Source: Palsa-504 sp963789225
Lineage (GTDB): Bacteria; Actinomycetota; Actinomycetes; Streptosporangiales; Streptosporangiaceae
Assembly: GCA_963789225.1 (NCBI GenBank)
Contig: CAWBKD010000004.1
Span: forward strand, 44,986 to 108,985
Reading direction: 5' to 3'
Length of the DNA stretch: 64,000 nt
In this document: in pieces, positions 27,274-34,506 of the stretch
How positions within the stretch are numbered: position 1 is the stretch's first letter
Layout of the letters: each line of letters opens with the position of its first letter
Translations under genes and position numbers: made by a program
Notes under the pieces: model-generated
The model's input: only the letters and a program-made list of their open reading frames with translations
The model's database searches: none
What the model was told of the DNA's origin: nothing

Positions 27274-28227
27274 ATGTCTACTGGCACGATGACGCTCAGC
27301 GCGAGGGCATCTGCGACCCGGGTGGGCACCGCGATGGCGGTGGGCTCGATGGCCAGCGTGCAGGCCGGACTGGCGCTGAGCGTGCCGCTGTTCGGGCAGA
27401 TCGGCCCGCTGGGTGCGGTGTGGCTGCGGCTCGCGTGGGCCGCGGTGATCCTGCCTGTCGCGATCCGGCCCCGGCCGTGGCGGTTCCGCCGCCGGATGCT
27501 GCTCGTGACGATTGTCCTCGGCGTGGTGACCGCCGGGGTGACCATCCTGTTCATGGAGGCCGTGGCCCGGCTGCCGCTCGGCACGGCCACCGCCCTGGAG
27601 TTCCTGGGCCCGCTCGGCGTGGCCGTGGCCCGCGGCCAGGGAGGCCGGCGGCTGCTGTGGCCGGGGCTGGCCGCGGCCGGCGTTCTGCTGTTGACCCACC
27701 CGTGGCAGGGCGGCGCCAGCCTGCCCGGCATCGCCTTCGCGCTCGGCGCGGCGGTGTGCTGGGCCTGCTACATCCTGCTCACCCAGGTGGTCGGGGACGA
27801 GGTGGCAGGCCTGCAAGGGCTGGCGGTGTCCATCCCGGTGGCCGCCCTGGTCGCCACCGCCGTGGCGGGACCGGCCATCGCCCGGGCGCTGACGCCGCAC
27901 CTTCTGCTCGTCGGCGTCGGCCTGGCCCTGCTGGTGCCGGTGGTGCCGTTCAGCCTGGAGATGTGCGCGCTGCGGCGGCTGACCACCGCGGCGTTCGGCA
28001 CACTGATGTGCCTGGAGCCCGCATTCGCCCTGCTCGCCGGGTTCGCGCTGCTCGGCCAGGTACCCAGGCCGTGGGCGCTGGCCGGGATCGCGTTCGTGGT
28101 TGCCGCCGGCCTCGGCGCGGAGCGGACCGGCGCCAGGCGGGCCCCGGACCAGGCTGGCACCGGGACGATCGAACCGAACGACCGGGATCGGCACTCAAGG
28201 GCAGCCGACGAACTCACATACCGTTAG
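27274..28227 (+). CDS. EamA-family (RhtA-like) drug/metabolite exporter
   Basis: About 317 residues with ten predicted membrane helices in two EamA repeats. The second repeat includes SLEMCALRRLTTAAFGT and MCLEPAFALLAGFALL, typical of the RhtA subgroup that exports threonine, homoserine or related molecules. The ATG at 27274 leaves room for a promoter next to the LysR gene; earlier ATGs at 27226 and 27235 would overlap the operator. Probably regulated by the divergent LysR protein. Confidence 0.88.
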   Translation: MSTGTMTLSARASATRVGTAMAVGSMASVQAGLALSVPLFGQIGPLGAVWLRLAWAAVILPVAIRPRPWRFRRRMLLVTIVLGVVTAGVTILFMEAVARLPLGTATALEFLGPLGVAVARGQGGRRLLWPGLAAAGVLLLTHPWQGGASLPGIAFALGAAVCWACYILLTQVVGDEVAGLQGLAVSIPVAALVATAVAGPAIARALTPHLLLVGVGLALLVPVVPFSLEMCALRRLTTAAFGTLMCLEPAFALLAGFALLGQVPRPWALAGIAFVVAAGLGAERTGARRAPDQAGTGTIEPNDRDRHSRAADELTYR

Positions 28228-28231
28228 GACC

Positions 28232-28606
28232 ATGAGCGAGCAGGCACGGACCCCCGAGAGCGGCGTCACGGATGAGGCCGTGCTTCGCTACCTCGACGAC
28301 ATGGACGGGGAGTTCCGGCCGGTGTTTGATCGCCTGCACCGGCTGATGGTGGCGACGTGTCCCGACGCCGAACTGGTGGTGTCCTACGGGATGCCGACCT
28401 TCCGGATCGGGCGCCGTCGTCTCAACGTCGGGGTTTGGCAGCACGGGCTGTCGCTGTACGTATCGCCGAGCCGCGACGGCGGCTTCTCGGCGCGTCATCC
28501 CGCGCTCGCCGCGGGGAAGTCGACCATCAAGCTCAGGCCAACAGACGCCGCGGGCATCCCCGACACCGAGTTCCAGGACTTGTTCCGCGCCGCGCTGCTC
28601 GCCTGA
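28232..28606 (+). CDS. DUF1801-family protein
   Basis: A 124-residue protein with the DUF1801 pattern: RLMVATCPDAELVVSYGMPTF, then VGVWQHGLSLYVSP and a late KSTIKLRPTDA. The family is widespread and its biochemical role is not defined. It starts just after the EamA gene and may be part of the same transcript. Confidence 0.85.
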   Translation: MSEQARTPESGVTDEAVLRYLDDMDGEFRPVFDRLHRLMVATCPDAELVVSYGMPTFRIGRRRLNVGVWQHGLSLYVSPSRDGGFSARHPALAAGKSTIKLRPTDAAGIPDTEFQDLFRAALLA

Positions 28607-28609
28607 CCA

Positions 28610-29359
28610 ATGTCGATTATCCATCTCTGGCGGACCCGCGATGGAACTCCCGCCGCGGACCCGCCCAAGGCCGAGCCGTCGGGCTCGGCCGAACAGGTGC
28701 TGTTCCGGGAAGCCAAACGCCGCGAACGACGCCGCCGTGCCATCGCGCTCGGCGTGATTCTCGCGCTCGCCGGCCTGGTATCCGGACTCGTCTTCGCGGC
28801 CGGCGGGTCGTCCCCTCCGCGCTCCGGCACCGGCGCCAGCTCCGGGAACACCCCCGGGCCCCCCGGAACGGCCGCTGGCCACTTCACGTTCCGGGGCAAT
28901 GGCATCGGCGGCGCTCGGTTCGGCCAGCCGGAGGCCGTCGCGATCGAAGCACTGGACCAGGTCCTCGGCTCCCCGACGACGCCGCGGCCCACCGGCGCCG
29001 CCGGGAACTGCACCATCGACTCCTACCTCGCCTGGAAGACGCTGACCGCCTACTTCTTCCGCGGCCGCTTCGTCGGGTACGACTCGGCCAGCCTGCTGGC
29101 GGCCCGGGGTTCCGAGGTGATCCCGGGCGCGTCGACGGCCGCGGGCCTGCGGATCGGCGACGATATCACGCAGGCCAGGCGCATCTACGGCCGCGCCTTC
29201 GTCGTGCTGTTCGCGCAGGGCGGGAGCTGGCGCGTCACCACGCCGACCGGGGTGCTCGACGGCTATCTCACCGCCGTCCCGAGCGGCCCGACCCCGCCGG
29301 ACCCGAAGATCGCGGACGTGAGCGCGGGATCGGTGGGTTGCCCCGCCGCCTCGCCCTGA
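28610..29359 (+). CDS. Membrane-anchored protein of unknown function
   Basis: A 249-residue protein. The N-terminal 50 residues are charged (Arg/Lys-rich REAKRRERRRRA), then one membrane helix (about 52-68), then a Ser/Gly/Pro linker and an extracellular domain. That domain holds two Cys residues (GNCTIDSY and SVGCPAA) that could form a disulfide, and an AGLRIGDDITQARRIYG segment. Type II topology is likely. I do not recognise the family. Confidence 0.75.
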   Translation: MSIIHLWRTRDGTPAADPPKAEPSGSAEQVLFREAKRRERRRRAIALGVILALAGLVSGLVFAAGGSSPPRSGTGASSGNTPGPPGTAAGHFTFRGNGIGGARFGQPEAVAIEALDQVLGSPTTPRPTGAAGNCTIDSYLAWKTLTAYFFRGRFVGYDSASLLAARGSEVIPGASTAAGLRIGDDITQARRIYGRAFVVLFAQGGSWRVTTPTGVLDGYLTAVPSGPTPPDPKIADVSAGSVGCPAASP

Positions 29360-29573
29360 TCGGCAGTGCCCAGTAGCTGCCCACGATCCCGGCGGCCAGA
29401 GCCAGCATGAAGAACGCGGCCGAGTACGAGCTCGCGGTCGCGACGGCGCCCGTAGCGAACGCGCCGACCCCGGTTCCGTCCGTCCAGGGGATACTGAGCG
29501 CCTTGGGGAAACAGTAAGTCAGGACGATGACACCGGCTAGGCCCAATCGCGACGGGCCCCCGGCGAGGTGCAA
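29268..29573 (-). CDS. Possible small membrane protein, antisense overlap
   Basis: A 101-codon frame has a coding-like first 70 residues, including two hydrophobic stretches and GC-ending codons, then a basic tail. It fills an otherwise empty gap between 29360 and 29652, but its tail lies antisense to the end of the preceding gene. No family is recognised and no clear ribosome site is seen, so it may be chance. Confidence 0.3.
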   Translation of the reverse strand: MHLAGGPSRLGLAGVIVLTYCFPKALSIPWTDGTGVGAFATGAVATASSYSAAFFMLALAAGIVGSYWALPIRARRRGNPPIPRSRPRSSGPAGSGRSGRR

Positions 29574-29658
29574 CCGTTCGTTCGGCAGATGAGTCTCCTA
29601 TACCGGACGAGCAGTAGCGCGGCCCGCGAAGCGAGCCGGCGAGGGGACGGGGGTGGTC

Positions 29659-31698
29659 ATGCCCGAGCCAGTCCGCGGCGGTCAGCGGTATATGCCCGGG
29701 CTCGACGGGCTTCGCGCCGTGGCCGTGCTCGCCGTCATCGCCTACCACCTCCAGTTGCCGTTCGCGCCGGGCGGGCTGCTGGGCGTGGGGGTGTTCTTCA
29801 CGCTCAGCGGCTACCTCATCACGGACCTGCTGCTCGGCCAGCACGCGGTGTCGGGTCAGCTCAGGCTGGGCGAGTTCTGGCTCCGCCGCGCGCGGCGGCT
29901 ACTGCCTGCGCTGTTCGTGATGCTGGCCGTCGTAGCGGTCTGGGTCGCGCTGCTGGACCGGGCGCAGTTGCCGGGCCTGCGGGCCGCCGTGGCCGCCGCG
30001 GCCGGGTACGTGAGCAACTGGTGGCTGATCGCCCAGCACAGCTCCTACTTCGCCCGCTTCGGCCCGCCGTCCCCTCTGGGTCACCTGTGGTCGCTGGCCG
30101 TGGAGGAGCAGTTCTACCTGATCTGGCCATGGCTGCTGCTGCTCGGCCTGCGCGCGGCGCCCGGCCGGCGGGGCCGGTACTGGCTCACCGCCGCGACGCT
30201 GGCGCTCGCGGCCGCTTCAGCGGTCGAGATGGCCCTCCTCTACCACCCGGGGTACGACCCGACCCGCGTCTACGACGGCACCGATACCCGCGCGTTCGCG
30301 CTGATGATCGGCGCGGCGCTGGCGTTCGTGTGGCCGAGCCGCCGGCAGCGTTCGGACCTCGGATCTCGCGGCCGCTGGCTGCTGGACGGCGCCGGGGCTG
30401 CGGGGCTGATCGGAATCCTGCTGCTGGTCTGGCGGACCGGGCAGTACTCCCCGTTCCTGTACCGCGGCGGGATGGTGCTGCTGTCGGTCTGCACGGCGGC
30501 CGTCGTCGCCGCGTCCGCCTCGCCTGCGAGCCGGATCGGCCGGGCGCTCGGCTGGGGGCCGCTGCGCTGGCTCGGGGTCCGGTCCTACGGCATCTACCTG
30601 TGGCACTACCCGATCATCGTGCTGACCACCCCGGCCAACGGCGGCGAGAGCCTGGCCCGCGGCGCGGCGCAGTTGGCCGCGAGCGTCGCCGCGGCGGCCC
30701 TGTCCTGGCGGTTCATCGAGGAGCCGATCCGGCACGGGGCCATCGGCCGGCTCTGGGCACGGCTGCGCGGCAGCGGCTGGCGGGCCGTCCAGGGCCAGGG
30801 CTGGGCCGCGCTCGGCGCGAGTTCAGTCGCCGTCGTGGTCGCCGCCTGCGGGCTGGCGGGCGTGGTGCCCGCCGTATCACGGGGAACCCCGGTCGTGTCG
30901 GCCGCCAGCGCGAGCTCGCTGCTCGGCACGTCGGCCGACCAGACCGTCGATACTCCTCCCTCCGGCCTGAGCAGCTTCGGGCCGCCCGCTCCGCCGGCGG
31001 CGCCGGAGTCTGGTGCCCAGCTGCTGACGTCGTGCCGTTCGGTCGTGCATATCGGAGACTCGACCTCCGACGGCCTGGTCCTGCCCGCCTACCAGCCCGA
31101 TCCAGCCCTGCGGATCGCCGCGCAGTACCAGCGGGTGGGCGTGACCAGGTTCATCCCCGAGGTTTCCGGGGCCCGGTCGATCGTGGAGACCTGGCACGGC
31201 TTCCCCAACGGCTACACCGTCGCCCAGCAGTTGCTCGCACAGGGCTACCACGGCTGCTGGGTCATCGCGCTGGGCACCAACGACGCCGCCGACGTGGCCG
31301 TGGGCTCGAACGTCGGCCTGCCCGCCCGGATCCAGCGGATGATGTCGCTGATCGGCGACCACCCGGTGATGTGGGTCAACGTCATATCACTGCTCGCGTC
31401 CGGTCCGTATTCGGACCGCAACATGCAGCAGTGGAACCAGGCGCTGCTGCAAGCCTGCCCGAGCTACCCGAACATGCGCATCTACGACTGGGCCGCCGTG
31501 GCCAAGCCAAGCTGGTTCATCCCTGACGGCATCCACTACAACCCCCAGGGGTACGCCGAGCGATCCCGCCTGATCGCCGACGCCCTGGCCCACGCCTTTC
31601 CCCAGAGCCGGCCCGGATGGTCCGGGATGACGCGGATGCTGTCTCCCGCAGTGACCGGCGTGGCGTTCAACTCCCAGCCGAGCTGCCTCGTGCACTGA
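29659..31698 (+). CDS. Acyltransferase-3 family O-acyltransferase with SGNH domain
   Basis: About 679 residues. The N-terminal half (roughly 10-400) is an OafA/YrhL-like acyltransferase with ten or more membrane helices, RYMPGLDGLRAVAVLAVIAYH at the start and the FFTLSGYLIT motif. A linker follows, then an extracytoplasmic SGNH hydrolase-like domain with GDSTSDGL and the catalytic DGIHYN near the C-terminus. Such proteins O-acetylate cell-surface polysaccharide or peptidoglycan. ATG 29659 follows a purine-rich site. Confidence 0.92.
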   Translation: MPEPVRGGQRYMPGLDGLRAVAVLAVIAYHLQLPFAPGGLLGVGVFFTLSGYLITDLLLGQHAVSGQLRLGEFWLRRARRLLPALFVMLAVVAVWVALLDRAQLPGLRAAVAAAAGYVSNWWLIAQHSSYFARFGPPSPLGHLWSLAVEEQFYLIWPWLLLLGLRAAPGRRGRYWLTAATLALAAASAVEMALLYHPGYDPTRVYDGTDTRAFALMIGAALAFVWPSRRQRSDLGSRGRWLLDGAGAAGLIGILLLVWRTGQYSPFLYRGGMVLLSVCTAAVVAASASPASRIGRALGWGPLRWLGVRSYGIYLWHYPIIVLTTPANGGESLARGAAQLAASVAAAALSWRFIEEPIRHGAIGRLWARLRGSGWRAVQGQGWAALGASSVAVVVAACGLAGVVPAVSRGTPVVSAASASSLLGTSADQTVDTPPSGLSSFGPPAPPAAPESGAQLLTSCRSVVHIGDSTSDGLVLPAYQPDPALRIAAQYQRVGVTRFIPEVSGARSIVETWHGFPNGYTVAQQLLAQGYHGCWVIALGTNDAADVAVGSNVGLPARIQRMMSLIGDHPVMWVNVISLLASGPYSDRNMQQWNQALLQACPSYPNMRIYDWAAVAKPSWFIPDGIHYNPQGYAERSRLIADALAHAFPQSRPGWSGMTRMLSPAVTGVAFNSQPSCLVH

Positions 31699-31948
31699 CC
31701 CGTCATGTGCGGACCGTAGCATCACCGCACGTTCGGGATCATTGGATCATTTTTGCCGAACGAGCGTTGTTTCACCTCCCGGTACGCACGTGGCCTCGAC
31801 CGGAATTTCCTGTCCGGTCTGGGTGAGCGCACCCAAGCCGACCGGAACCAGGCCATCATCCTGGCCAGGGAGGCCGGCCTCGGCCGGAACAGCTCGACGT
31901 CGAGTTCGGCGAGCTGAGGGCACCGCGGGACCGACCCACGCGCGTTCG
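31699..31948. other. Gap with no confident gene
   Basis: A plus-strand frame near 31820-31920 reads GERTQADRNQAIILAREAGL and might be a gene remnant, but it has no good start and no recognised match. No repeat or terminator of note is seen. Confidence 0.35.
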
Positions 31949-32548
31949 TCAGAAGTCTGTCTTGAGCCGTTCGATCTCGCGGGTGTGCGCGCGCAGTTGA
32001 TCGAAGGCGGGCCGCTCCCGGATTCGGGCCAGCGCCCAGCGGACGGCCTCCGCCCGGTTGCCCGCGATGCCCGCAGCGATCAGCGCGTCCACCGTGTCGA
32101 GTTCCTCCGGCTTGAGGCGGACCATCACCGCGGTGAGATCGCCATCGGATCTACCCTCGTCAGAGACGAGGAGCAGCAGACCGCCTCCGCCCCGGCGCTG
32201 GCCGGCGGCGTCTTCGAACGTGATCCTGATATGCCGGAGCTCGGGTAGCCGCTGGGTGAGCGCCCTCCGGAGCTGCATGACCGCCGGGCCGTTTTCGTTG
32301 CGGAACGCCTGGAGCAGCTGGGGGGTCCGGGCCGGCTCTGGGCGTATGCCGTGAGGCTCGGTGAGGACTAGCTGGGCCACGACCTCATCCGGTCCGAATC
32401 TGCCGCGCTGCAGAACCTCGCGCTCTGCCTCATCGAGTTCTAGCTCACCTGACGGCAGCAGGCTGACGCGGCGCACCGAGCCCGCGAAGATTCTTTCCGC
32501 TTCGTCCTGAACCGCCTGCTGCATGCGCTCTCTGGCTTCCTGATCCAC
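31949..32548 (-). CDS. Protein with a C-terminal ribbon-helix-helix-like domain, unknown function
   Basis: A 199-residue protein rich in Glu and Arg. The C-terminal 60 residues (VMVRLKPEELDTVDALIAAG, then RAEAVRWALARIRERP) resemble ribbon-helix-helix antitoxin domains. The N-terminal 130 residues are unassigned. A palindrome just upstream of its start would suit autoregulation. No toxin-like partner is adjacent. Confidence 0.65.
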   Translation of the reverse strand: MDQEARERMQQAVQDEAERIFAGSVRRVSLLPSGELELDEAEREVLQRGRFGPDEVVAQLVLTEPHGIRPEPARTPQLLQAFRNENGPAVMQLRRALTQRLPELRHIRITFEDAAGQRRGGGGLLLLVSDEGRSDGDLTAVMVRLKPEELDTVDALIAAGIAGNRAEAVRWALARIRERPAFDQLRAHTREIERLKTDF

Positions 32549-32561
32549 CCGATCCTCCTGA

Positions 32562-32586
32562 GTTACCTGAGAAATTCAGGTTACTT
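32562..32586. promoter_or_regulatory. Near-perfect inverted repeat upstream of the 31949-32548 gene
   Basis: AGTTACCTGA (32562-32571) and TCAGGTTACT (32577-32586) pair with one mismatch around a five-base centre. It sits directly before the AGGAGGATC ribosome site of the RHH-like gene and just after the truncated MFS gene stop. It may be an operator for that gene or a hairpin ending the MFS fragment transcript. Confidence 0.5.
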
Positions 32587-32592
32587 TGCTGC

Positions 32593-33048
32593 TTAGGAAA
32601 CCCCAACTGTAATTATGGCAAGTAACGCTCGGCGGTACCTGATCAGAGCGAAGCCGAGAGTTGCCAGGCACGCGGCCGCGAGAAGCGAGTAAGGGACCAG
32701 GTCCGAGGTGGCCTGGGCCAGGGCCCCGCTGCCCCCGGCGGCCATGGCCTGGCCGCTGGCCCAGGCGAGATTGGCCAGGCCGAACGCCAGCCCCTGATCG
32801 AGCCGCTGGCGCTGGGCGCCCTCGCTCACCAGCGCCATGGCCGGGGTGAACAGGGTACCGAAGGAGGGCATGCCCACGATCAGGGCGGGGATGAGCACGC
32901 GCGCCGACGCCAGCGCGGGCGCCAGCAGGCTGATCGCCACCGCGCCGGCCAGCGAGCAGCCGATCGGCACGATGGCCCCCCGCCGGTCGGCGGCCCGCCC
33001 CGCGACGGGTGACATGCCGTCGGCGCCAGCGCGCGAGTTAGTCAACGT
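32593..33048 (-). pseudogene. C-terminal fragment of an MFS transporter
   Basis: About 150 residues match the last helices of a drug-efflux MFS protein (GRAADRRGAIVP, GMPSFGTLFTPAMALVSEGA, LDQGLAFGLANLAWASGQ). The N-terminal half is absent: upstream, the frame runs through the 3' end of the sigma-like gene with no MFS sequence. So the gene was cut at about 33050, next to the low-GC island, and should be non-functional. Confidence 0.75.
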
Positions 33049-33064
33049 GGGCCGTGAGACGGGC

Positions 33065-33730
33065 TCACGGGTATAGGTCGTCGCGGTTGACAATCGCTCG
33101 CAGCAGGCAGCGCACATCGGCACGGGCCCGGCTAAAACGCTGATGAGTGTTACCGGCTGTACCGCCGTCGTCGGCGAACCATTCCGGGTAGGTAGCGCAC
33201 AGGGCCGGGTTACCGTCGGCATCGCACACGTCAGCGGTGATTATCGACCGCAGGACTTTCTCGGCGACGCTCGCCACTAGCTCGCGGTAACGGAAGGGAT
33301 CGGGGGATCGACCGGGCACTGCGGCGGTCAGGGACTCACGCTCGGCCTTGAACCGCTCGAGCCAGTCATGGGCAAGCAGGTGCGTGGCCACCGTCTCGTC
33401 CACCGGGCACTGGAGCGCTCTGCCGCCGACCTTGCCCTGACACGCGTCGGCCAGGCCCGCGAAATCGGCAGGCAGGATCGCGCCCAATTGCCCGCGCAAG
33501 GAGATGATCACGCGGACCAGCACCCGGCAGAAGTAAGCCTTCAGATCTTCGATCTCGCCAGGGTCCTTGATGCGCGCCATCAACACGAAGGTCTGCTGAA
33601 GGGCGTCCTCGGCAAGCTCAAGATCCCCGGCCCGCGCCCGGGCACGCCTTATAACCTGGGGATCTTGCCGGATGGCCAGAAGTTCCTGAAGGTAGTCCTG
33701 CCTTCCGGCTGGGGTTGTGGTGATAGACAG
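33065..33730 (-). CDS. RNA polymerase sigma-factor-like protein
   Basis: The translation includes RARAGDLELAEDALQQTF, a sigma region 2 pattern, then LKAYFCRVLVRVI and a long C-terminal part ending ARADVRCLLRAIVNRDDLYP. ATG or GTG starts occur only inside region 2 (33586). Family-like sequence continues upstream to a CTG at 33730 (SITTTPAGRQDYLQELL), so a CTG start or a mutated start is likely. The promoter-like region holds an element shared with the pfkB-like gene. It may direct or modulate transcription of the neighbouring ribA-pfkB pair; function is inferred. Region 4 is not obvious. Confidence 0.6.
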   Translation of the reverse strand: MSITTTPAGRQDYLQELLAIRQDPQVIRRARARAGDLELAEDALQQTFVLMARIKDPGEIEDLKAYFCRVLVRVIISLRGQLGAILPADFAGLADACQGKVGGRALQCPVDETVATHLLAHDWLERFKAERESLTAAVPGRSPDPFRYRELVASVAEKVLRSIITADVCDADGNPALCATYPEWFADDGGTAGNTHQRFSRARADVRCLLRAIVNRDDLYP

Positions 33731-33797
33731 GGCGCACCCCCAGCGAGTGGTGACCCAGACCGTTTGCCGACAACTGTCGAAAAACAGTCCCCTACAT

Positions 33798-33809
33798 CGA
33801 CAATAGTCC
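33798..33809 (-). promoter_or_regulatory. Element shared with the pfkB-like promoter region (copy 1)
   Basis: On the minus strand this is GGACTATTGTCG, 68 bases before the likely CTG start of the sigma-like gene. Another copy with one change, GGACAATTGTCG, lies 70 bases before the pfkB-like start. Around it are further ACTGTCG/CGACAGT repeats (33765-33815). A shared regulator or promoter class is the natural reading. Confidence 0.5.
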
Positions 33810-33927
33810 GACAGTTTGTGAGGGATGTCAACTAGTGCACCGAATGTTACGTTAAGTGAGCAGATGGTGCGCAGTACTGTTGTCCACAGACGGCGGCCGT
33901 ACTCAGACCGCGGACAACAGCTACCGG

Positions 33928-34506
33928 TTAGAGCAGGTGTCCGTGACGCTTCTTCGCCTGTAGATAGGCGAGGGTAGTCGGCGTCGGCTGCGCTCGCAGG
34001 GGGATGCGTGTTACGTTAATGCCCGCCTTCTTCAGCCCCTCGATCTTGCTCGGGTTGTTGGTGAGCAGTCGCACGGACTTAAGGCCAAGCTCGTTGAGGA
34101 TCTGCACCGCATCGGCATATTCGCGCAGATCGGCCGGAAGGCCAAGCTTTTCGTAGGCTTGATAAGTATCCAGCCCGTCTTCGTGGTTCAGCCGGTAAGC
34201 ATCTGCCTTCGACCGCAGCCCGGCCCCTCTGCCTTCCTGATCCAGGTAGATGAGCACACCGCCCTGGACCGTAAGCAGCTCGCGAGATCTCCTGAGCTGC
34301 CACCCGCAATCGCATTCACGCGAGGCGAATACTTCTGAATACATGCACCTTGAGTGGATCCGTACGAGGCAGCCGTCCACCGCCTCACCATAAACTGCAG
34401 CCGCGTTCGAATAAAACTTCGGGTCGGCACCAAAGGCGCTATGCATGCCAACCGGGGTGGGCCTGCCGTCAACGGCAATGTCGTGCACCACTGACTCTGC
34501 ACTCAC
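33928..34506 (-). CDS. ribA: GTP cyclohydrolase II
   Basis: A 192-residue GTP cyclohydrolase II. The zinc ligands are Cys54, Cys65 and Cys67 (RIHSRC, ASRECDCGWQ), the same numbering as in E. coli RibA. Other motifs are the active-site tyrosine region IYLDQEGRGAG and VRLLTNNPSKIEGL. It opens the imidazole ring of GTP to a diaminopyrimidine, normally for riboflavin. No other riboflavin gene is nearby. The GTG start overlaps the stop of the upstream pfkB-like gene, so both are made together, which suggests a specialised route from GTP rather than housekeeping riboflavin supply. Confidence 0.93.
   Translation of the reverse strand: MSAESVVHDIAVDGRPTPVGMHSAFGADPKFYSNAAAVYGEAVDGCLVRIHSRCMYSEVFASRECDCGWQLRRSRELLTVQGGVLIYLDQEGRGAGLRSKADAYRLNHEDGLDTYQAYEKLGLPADLREYADAVQILNELGLKSVRLLTNNPSKIEGLKKAGINVTRIPLRAQPTPTTLAYLQAKKRHGHLL

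Noticed and set aside
29568..31526. 652-codon frame overlapping the acyltransferase gene
   Set aside because: Arg/Gly/Pro-rich out-of-frame translation of the acyltransferase; no motif.
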